In this document: positions 57,546 through 64,000 of the stretch, piece by piece
How positions within the stretch are numbered: position 1 is the stretch's first letter
How the letters are laid out: the number at the start of each line of letters is the position of its first letter
Assembly (NCBI GenBank): GCA_034769895.1
Contig: CM068374.1
Location: 356,845,802-356,909,801 of the forward strand
Reading direction: 5' to 3'
Source: Magicicada septendecula
Lineage: Eukaryota > Arthropoda > Insecta > Hemiptera > Cicadidae
Length of the DNA stretch: 64,000 bases
Position numbers and translations under genes: made by a program
Notes under the pieces: generated by a model
The model's input: the letters and a program-made list of their open reading frames with translations, nothing else
What the model was told of the DNA's origin: nothing
Database searches by the model: none

Positions 57546-58756
57546 TCAGTTAGACCGTCGTAACCATGTATAGAGTAAGTAGACTGTCAAGTAGAATTTA
57601 GAATTACCTAACGAACCTGCCCTGCCGTAACCAAGCAGAATCTGTTCATAACTAAAACAATAATATATGCTTCATCACCAAAACTTCTTATATAATAACC
57701 ATTTTTATATATGATTAGCACATTGTCTACTCATTGCCAACACGTCCATACGATGGTTTCAGTTCCCCATTTATTTTAAACAATTTATAAATGCACAGCC
57801 AATTTTTGGCTAAAACATGTAGATTGGCTACATTATGTCACAATTTTTGATCATTTATGCAGTCCATCTTGTTTCTACATATTTATCATTATTATAATTA
57901 TGTTTAAGTTTGCAGTTTTTAAGTAACTAAGGAAACTTAAAACTTATGTTACATAATTCTTAAAGAATGTTACCAGTAATGGAATTAAATATGCCAAACC
58001 ACTATGCATTTAATTGCTTTGTCCAGTTTTTCTCTTTTACACAAAGCACTAATTTCATCCACCCCTATTCTACAAAGCCTTTACCTCCCTCTACTCTCAT
58101 CACCTTCTTCATATAATTCACAAGATTCTGTCTATAATATCCGATCAGCTGTAATTTCTCTTTCAAACTTAAACCATACCAATATATCATGAATTTTTTT
58201 ATGTATTTTTATTTTCAAAATAATCTGCAGTTCTCATTTATTTTATGAATCTGCAATTCAATAATTTTATTTGATTTCACTGACTGCCTGTACTGTAATG
58301 GTCCATTGTATTTTTATCTACTTCATGTTATCAGTGTGTAGGTGCATATATTCATAATACAATTTTCAGGCTCCTTTTGAAATCCCAAAGCATACGTTCT
58401 TGAAACCATCATAACGTCTGAAGCAGTACTCTGTAAAACACCACTGGTTCAGTAAATTATAATTAATCTTTGTCACTTGCTTTGTAAAACAATTACACTC
58501 TAAGAATTGGCATGAATCCATAGTGTGTCAGTTAAATGTGAGCCTTTTTCTTGTTTTTAAAAAAGACATTGTAAACTATGGTTAACTTAAAGTTTTTAAT
58601 TATTTTAAAAGTCACAAAACTGAGAAAGCCGTTAAGTACGTTGTACTGACAAACGACGTTTACATTCAGAGAAAATTAAAAAGGAGTTTCTTGAATATCC
58701 AATGCTGAGAGGCAGAAGGAGCAGATAAAGAAGTAGAAGTATCGTAATAACATTAT
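57546..58756. other. no gene seen
   Basis: AT-rich DNA between the possible LTR and the next PLE. No motif-bearing frame. Confidence 0.4.
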
Positions 58757-59439
58757 CACGATATTAATTGATGACTCGTTGGGCACTTGGTGAAACATAT
58801 TAATACAAAGGTTTTATAAAATATATAAAAACACTTGGTAAGTTTCACAAATTTTTTAATTAACTCTGACAGCTGTTTCGACTAACTAAGCCATTGTCAA
58901 AGAGCGAGTGAATGAAATTACTGAACACAGGATGTTAGTGGAGTGTAGGTGGTGACCATCTGTTTAGGGCGTATCTGGAACATCTGTGTTTTGATTGGGG
59001 GGGGGGGGAGTGTGTGCATGAGACAAGGGAAGGTCAGGTGTCTTTAAAAACTAAATACAATCATGAATGCAAAATATAAAATTAACTGAACTAAATATAA
59101 ACTGAATGCAAAATTTAAAATAATGATGAACATTCAAAATAATATAAAATAAACTAAACTAAATAATAGATTTTAATAAAGGGGATACACAAAATTCAGT
59201 CTGTTCATTGGTTAAATTTTTGTTATTTTTTATTGCTTTTTTAATTTCTAAAATTTCTAATAAATTCATTTTTTTACCTTTTTGTATGTTGTGGAGTAGT
59301 GTTATGTTTTTTGTGTCTATGAAGTGATTGTGTTGTAAGCAGTGATCTGCAAAACCTGTATTAGATGTATTGGTTAAAATCGCCTTCGTAAAAAATTTGT
59401 GAAACTTACCAAGTGTTTTTATATATTTTACAAAACCTT
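58757..59439 (-). mobile_element. 5'-truncated PLE, minus strand, with 12-bp target-site duplication
   Basis: TAATAACATTAT flanks the element directly on both sides (about 58745-58756 and 59440-59451). Read on the minus strand: a reversed copy of 50 bp from its own 3' region (59387-59439), then endonuclease C-terminus, then a 3' region with the GTCGAAACAGCTGTC block and the end ATTAATATCGTG. The reversed copy at the 5' end is the same design as in the PLE at 37669-38502. Confidence 0.78.
59170..59385 (-). pseudogene. PLE endonuclease C-terminus
   Basis: On the minus strand the frame reads AILTNTSNTGFADHCLQHNH, then FIDTKNITLLHNIQKGKKMN and LLEILEIKKAIKNNKNLTNE. It corresponds to the last part of the GIY-YIG endonuclease of Penelope-like proteins, with the histidine-rich FADH...NH block and the MN.LE..EI ending. 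There is no start codon or upstream domain, since the copy is cut off at the reversed segment. The frame within it is clean for about 68 codons. Confidence 0.68.
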
Positions 59440-59890
59440 TATAATAACATTATACTGTAGCGTCTATGAAAAAATGGAGTGTGTGCTTAAAAAAAAGCAG
59501 AGGCTTTAAATTTTTTATATAATGAGACAGGATATAACTCTAACTCTACCTGATTGTGTTGCTGTAGTACCTTATTTCACTTTTATAAGAGCATCATAGT
59601 GAGAGTACAAGCATATTATAATCTGTAATATTAGAGCAATGAGAACATTTTAGTGCCTGGGAATGCCAGTACATGAAAAAGGAACACAAGAAACGGATGT
59701 CAAAGTTACAGTGGTAGAAACATTACAATTGTGACACCTTGCATGAAAAGCTTATAAATAAACTGAAATTTTCATGAATAGATGACGGAGTCTAGGAACA
59801 TTTAGAGATGACAGAGGAAAACAGAAGTTTTTAAAGATTTTAAGGAAACCTAAGCATTCCAAGAATTTCGACGAAACTGAAACATCGAAG
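59440..59890. other. no gene seen
   Basis: AT-rich; no motif-bearing frame. Confidence 0.4.
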
Positions 59891-60168
59891 CATGATAATG
59901 TTTTTAGGCTTTTGAAATGTATAATGTGGATTACGTTTGGTGGATTACGTAAATCATTTCCAAACCACAGACGATCACAAACAGAGCATGTAAAACCAAA
60001 TTTTTTCTTACTAAAACGTTTGCTAAACTCAATGTCAGCCGTGATTATTTCTGTCTTGATGCGTTTACATATCAAATTTCTAGACTGTGGGGAATCAAAA
60101 GTGAGGAAGCGTCACGTTTTTTGATGACGATTTTTGTGGAATGACCCCAGCCTAAAAACATTATCATG
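59891..60168 (-). repeat. 278-bp segment bounded by a 20-bp inverted repeat, with a cysteine-motif fragment
   Basis: CATGATAATGTTTTTAGGCT at 59891-59910 is perfectly repeated in inverse at 60149-60168. On the minus strand the inside encodes KKKFGFTCSVCDRLWFGNDL, which resembles the cysteine-containing segment seen in arthropod Helitron-helicase-like proteins (CxxCDRLWF). The link to Helitrons is tentative; the frame continues only in low-similarity sequence. Confidence 0.45.
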
Positions 60169-60304
60169 TTAAAAACAGAGGTGAAAGCTTTTTTATCAGT
60201 TTATTGACACATTCAACTTTTCAATATGTTTTGTGGGCACTTTGTGAAAAAATAAACAAGAAAAGAAAATATAGGCTCTAGAGACTAAAATCTGATAGAG
60301 TGGA

Positions 60305-60445
60305 GTATTGCTGTATTACTACTGTCTTTTTCATTACAAAGTTACTCTTTTAGTACAATGTTCATTTTATTCAGCATACTTTCTAACTTCTCCTCTTTGA
60401 AAAATCTGAATATCTAATAAAAAAAAAATAGCATCGTTATTTTAT
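60305..60445 (+). repeat. dispersed direct repeat Z, copy 2
   Basis: Matches 56412-56535 in the same orientation. Confidence 0.65.
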
Positions 60446-61186
60446 GAAACAATATAGAAATGCAATATGCTCTTGATTTTATGCGGAGAAGCCAATATAG
60501 GTGGTGGAGATGCCTGCATTGTATGGAATAAATAAGGGCAATGAAATAAATTTGGGAAGCAAGAATTAGGAAAAATAAAAAGAGAGGGAGGCCTAGATCA
60601 GGGCTGTCCAATATGTAGCGGGTAAGGACATTTTGTATGATCCTAAATAAGAACGATGTTAAACATTTATATAAGACATGACAAATTTATTAAGAAACAC
60701 ACTGGTACAAGTGTATTTAAAAAAAAAAAAACTTAACAAATCTTATGGAAGTATGAAAGCTGTAGGTAGGTGGTCGAGTGTAAATCACATCAACAGGAAG
60801 ATTTGGTGTTGAGTACACTGTTGATGGACAGCACAATGGGGCTACATTGTGTGCGCTGTGAATGTCAGAGGTCCTTGAGAGCTGGACTTACGTTTCATGT
60901 GCTCACCCAACCATGCACCACATAACACAACTAGTTTGTATATGTGAAACCTAACCGCTGAAATACGTTTCAAATTCTCTTGGTGTTTCTCCTATTTTAT
61001 TTAAGACTTTTTGCTGCCTAAATGTCTGTTATTGTTATAAGTAGGAATTCAAACTAACTGTGAGTCCTCAATTTATTTATTCTGTTATTTATCAACTTTG
61101 TTTTTGATTAATTGGTATTGTTACAGGTTTTTATTCAAAATAATTGTGTTTATATTCAAATTGCTTGATAGTCCACTGAACATAAC
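60446..61186. other. no recognised gene
   Basis: A short stretch near 60560-60600 (KRERGRP-like) could be a LINE tail but is too short to call. Otherwise AT-rich. Confidence 0.35.
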
Positions 61187-61592
61187 CAGTGGCGTATCTA
61201 GAATTTGGCCTTGGAGAGGGGGGGTCAAGTAGGAAAAAACAAATTATGACTAATCAACATTACTGTCTTTAAAGTGGTTGAAAAATGTGTGATAACATCC
61301 TGAAATCAATCCCATTAAAGAAAAACAGTAATAACACAATAAAAGTACACGCTATTGAAACATGTTTACAAGATATATATTAACTGAATTGATTTTCCTG
61401 TATTTCATATTTCAGACATACACACAAAAAATGAGCTGTATATTTAAAAAAAGAGCTACTACTATATTACATAAATAAAAAGTAGTAAAATAGCCTAAGA
61501 AATTAAGAGATTCATCCATTTTTTTTTTGACCCTCTGGAGGGGGTCTGGTACCATTAAATACCATAAATACCCCCCCATAAATACACCCCTA
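61187..61592. mobile_element. hAT-type MITE, 406 bp
   Basis: The left end CAGTGGCGTATCTAGAATTT and the right end, read inward as TAGGGGTGTATTTATGG, are diverged TIRs. The 8-bp flanks AACATAAC (61179-61186) and AATATAAC (61593-61600) differ at one base. The interior has the GGAGGGGG / CCCTCTGG blocks also seen at 18468-18545. No transposase. Confidence 0.68.
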
Positions 61593-61600
61593 AATATAAC

Positions 61601-62792
<1,192 letters not shown>

Positions 62793-62825
62793 GACATGTT
62801 TCGGGAAACATGTTCCCATCTTCAG
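62793..62825 (-). ncRNA. hammerhead-like motif at the 5' end of the third PLE, reversed orientation
   Basis: On the minus strand: core CTGAAGA (matches CTGANGA), one extra T, stem II GGGAA / TTCCC, GAA, then AC-AT-GT and C, a 2-bp stem III. Core residues fit the consensus. Stem I is weak (C-G and A-T next to the core). The PLE coding frame starts only a few bases away on the opposite strand. Confidence 0.62.
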
Positions 62826-62831
62826 GTTTAA

Positions 62832-64000
62832 AACTTCTTGCTCTCACATGAAGAACTTGTCAACGCTGTATCACAAATTATGAATCTTGAAGCTAATCAT
62901 GCACGTTTGGTCTATAAATATAAGAACGCTAAATTGAAGGTGCTTAAGACTAACCTCAAGATCAAATTCATTAAAAAATGCATGCTAAATAACATCACAC
63001 CAAAATTCGCCCAAGTTAAGATCAATAACAACTCCATAAGTGCAATTAAGACAAAAATTATGTCTCAGGAATTTTGGTTAAAAGAAGAAATTAAACAGCT
63101 TTATATTAAGAAAATAAGTTTAAATCGTACGGTATATCGAGCGCATTTAGATGTTTTAAATACATTGCACCCGGCTATTATCAACAACGTTATCGGAACC
63201 GTAAATACACAGATAACAAACACAACAAAAGTCATCATAGCCACGCACAATAAGAAATTCACTAAACTACAACCCGAACAACATACACACAGGGACATCA
63301 AGTGTAAACATGTTTTCCACAAACGAGTAGACAGTCAAACTAAAATGACATTCAACGAAGATGAGATAAAGTTATTATCAAAAGGATTAAATTATAACCT
63401 ACCCAAATTTAATAAAAACAAAAATAATTTAGTACGAGAAGTAACAAACGCCGAAGCCGCTCTAAAATACATTAAAAATCAAGGAACACAACAGGAGGCA
63501 TGATCCATAATCAACAACAAACTAACACGACTACTAAAAATCAGCAACAACGATATAATGCCTTCAAAATACAAAGAGGAATTTAAGACAGCAAAAAGTA
63601 TCAAACAAAAACTCGAATTAAATGAAGCAGTAATAACAAAAGCCGACAAAGGCAATACATTGGTTATCATCTATAATTCAGATTACATAAAAAAGGGTTA
63701 CGAGTTCATTACCTGCAACAACATTAAACGCCTAAAGAACGACCCCACTACAAAATACACAAAACGATTAAACTCCGTTATTAATGAATGCATAACGTTG
63801 TTTGACAAAGACACTAGACGCCAGATTAAACAGATGAAACCGCGGGCCACCATATTCACTGGCTTGCCCAAATACACAAAGAACATATGCCCATACGACC
63901 CTTAGTTAATTACACATCTGCGCCTAGTTATATAGTAGATAAAAAACTACAACTCATTTTAAAAAATAGTATCAAACTAACAAACGTTTATAGCATAAAG
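62832..64000 (+). pseudogene. PLE polyprotein: N-terminal region and start of reverse transcriptase, truncated by the window
   Basis: The frame opens after a TAA at 62829-62831 and has no ATG near its start (the first codons are NFLLSHEELVNAV), suggesting 5' truncation. It reads a lysine-rich helical N-terminal region, then KLLSKGLNYNLPKF, a block found upstream of the reverse transcriptase in PLEs, followed by EAVITKADKGNTLVIIYNSD and the reverse transcriptase start PRATIFTGLPKYTKN. One in-frame TGA interrupts it at 63501-63503, and a frameshift near 63890 precedes MPIRPLVNYTSAPSYIVDKK, which continues to the end of the window. The catalytic core and the GIY-YIG endonuclease would lie beyond 64000. 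The element is probably inactive. Confidence 0.85.

Overview
This window looks like intergenic or intronic DNA from a large, AT-rich animal genome. The mix of elements (Penelope-like, RTE-type LINE, Ty3/Gypsy, PIF/Harbinger with a MADF protein, pogo/Tigger, IS630-Tc1-mariner with a DUF4817-like N-terminus, ZMYM1-like hAT) fits an arthropod, most likely a hemimetabolous insect such as a cockroach or termite. That placement is inference. I found no convincing host exon, tRNA gene, rRNA gene or CRISPR array. Every recognisable coding stretch belongs to a transposable element, and only one of them, a pogo-like transposase, has a single uninterrupted reading frame.

Layout. 1-3.7 kb: 3' end of an LTR retroelement (integrase C-terminus) and unassigned DNA. 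3.7-11.3 kb: a stack of nested insertions. A minus-strand LINE with a 14-bp target-site duplication (TSD) contains a Harbinger element with TAT TSD, and a complete pogo/Tigger element with TA TSD interrupts a copy of a dispersed repeat that I call YX. 11.4-22 kb: another YX copy, a Harbinger-type MITE, several LINE tails, hAT-like ends and a foldback element. 22-36.5 kb: a Ty3/Gypsy element flanked by 2.7-kb direct repeats. Its upstream repeat is split by a 3.06-kb LTR-like insertion, and gag and pol are joined by a textbook -1 frameshift signal. 37.7-38.5 kb: a Penelope-like element (PLE) remnant folded into a large palindrome, with hammerhead-ribozyme-like motifs in both arms. 39-52 kb: LINE tails, a YX copy with a five-unit tandem array, a decayed hAT transposase gene and microsatellites. 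52.7-54.9 kb: a mariner-type element with about 300-bp terminal inverted repeats (TIRs). 55-64 kb: a Tigger-type MITE, two PLE 3' ends, a hAT MITE, a 118-bp (GT)n tract, and the start of a third PLE that runs off the window end.

The most interesting points are: (1) the YX family, which combines a hammerhead-like core, a conserved terminal hairpin and tandem amplification of an internal 162-bp unit; (2) PLE copies that carry a reversed copy of their own hammerhead-bearing 3' end at the 5' truncation point; (3) the A-AAA-AAC slippery heptamer plus 11-bp stem at the gag/pol junction; (4) the intact pogo-like element with eight copies of a 15-bp motif at its ends and just upstream of its own start codon; (5) an 80-bp module with an X-box-like palindrome found in four different repeat contexts.
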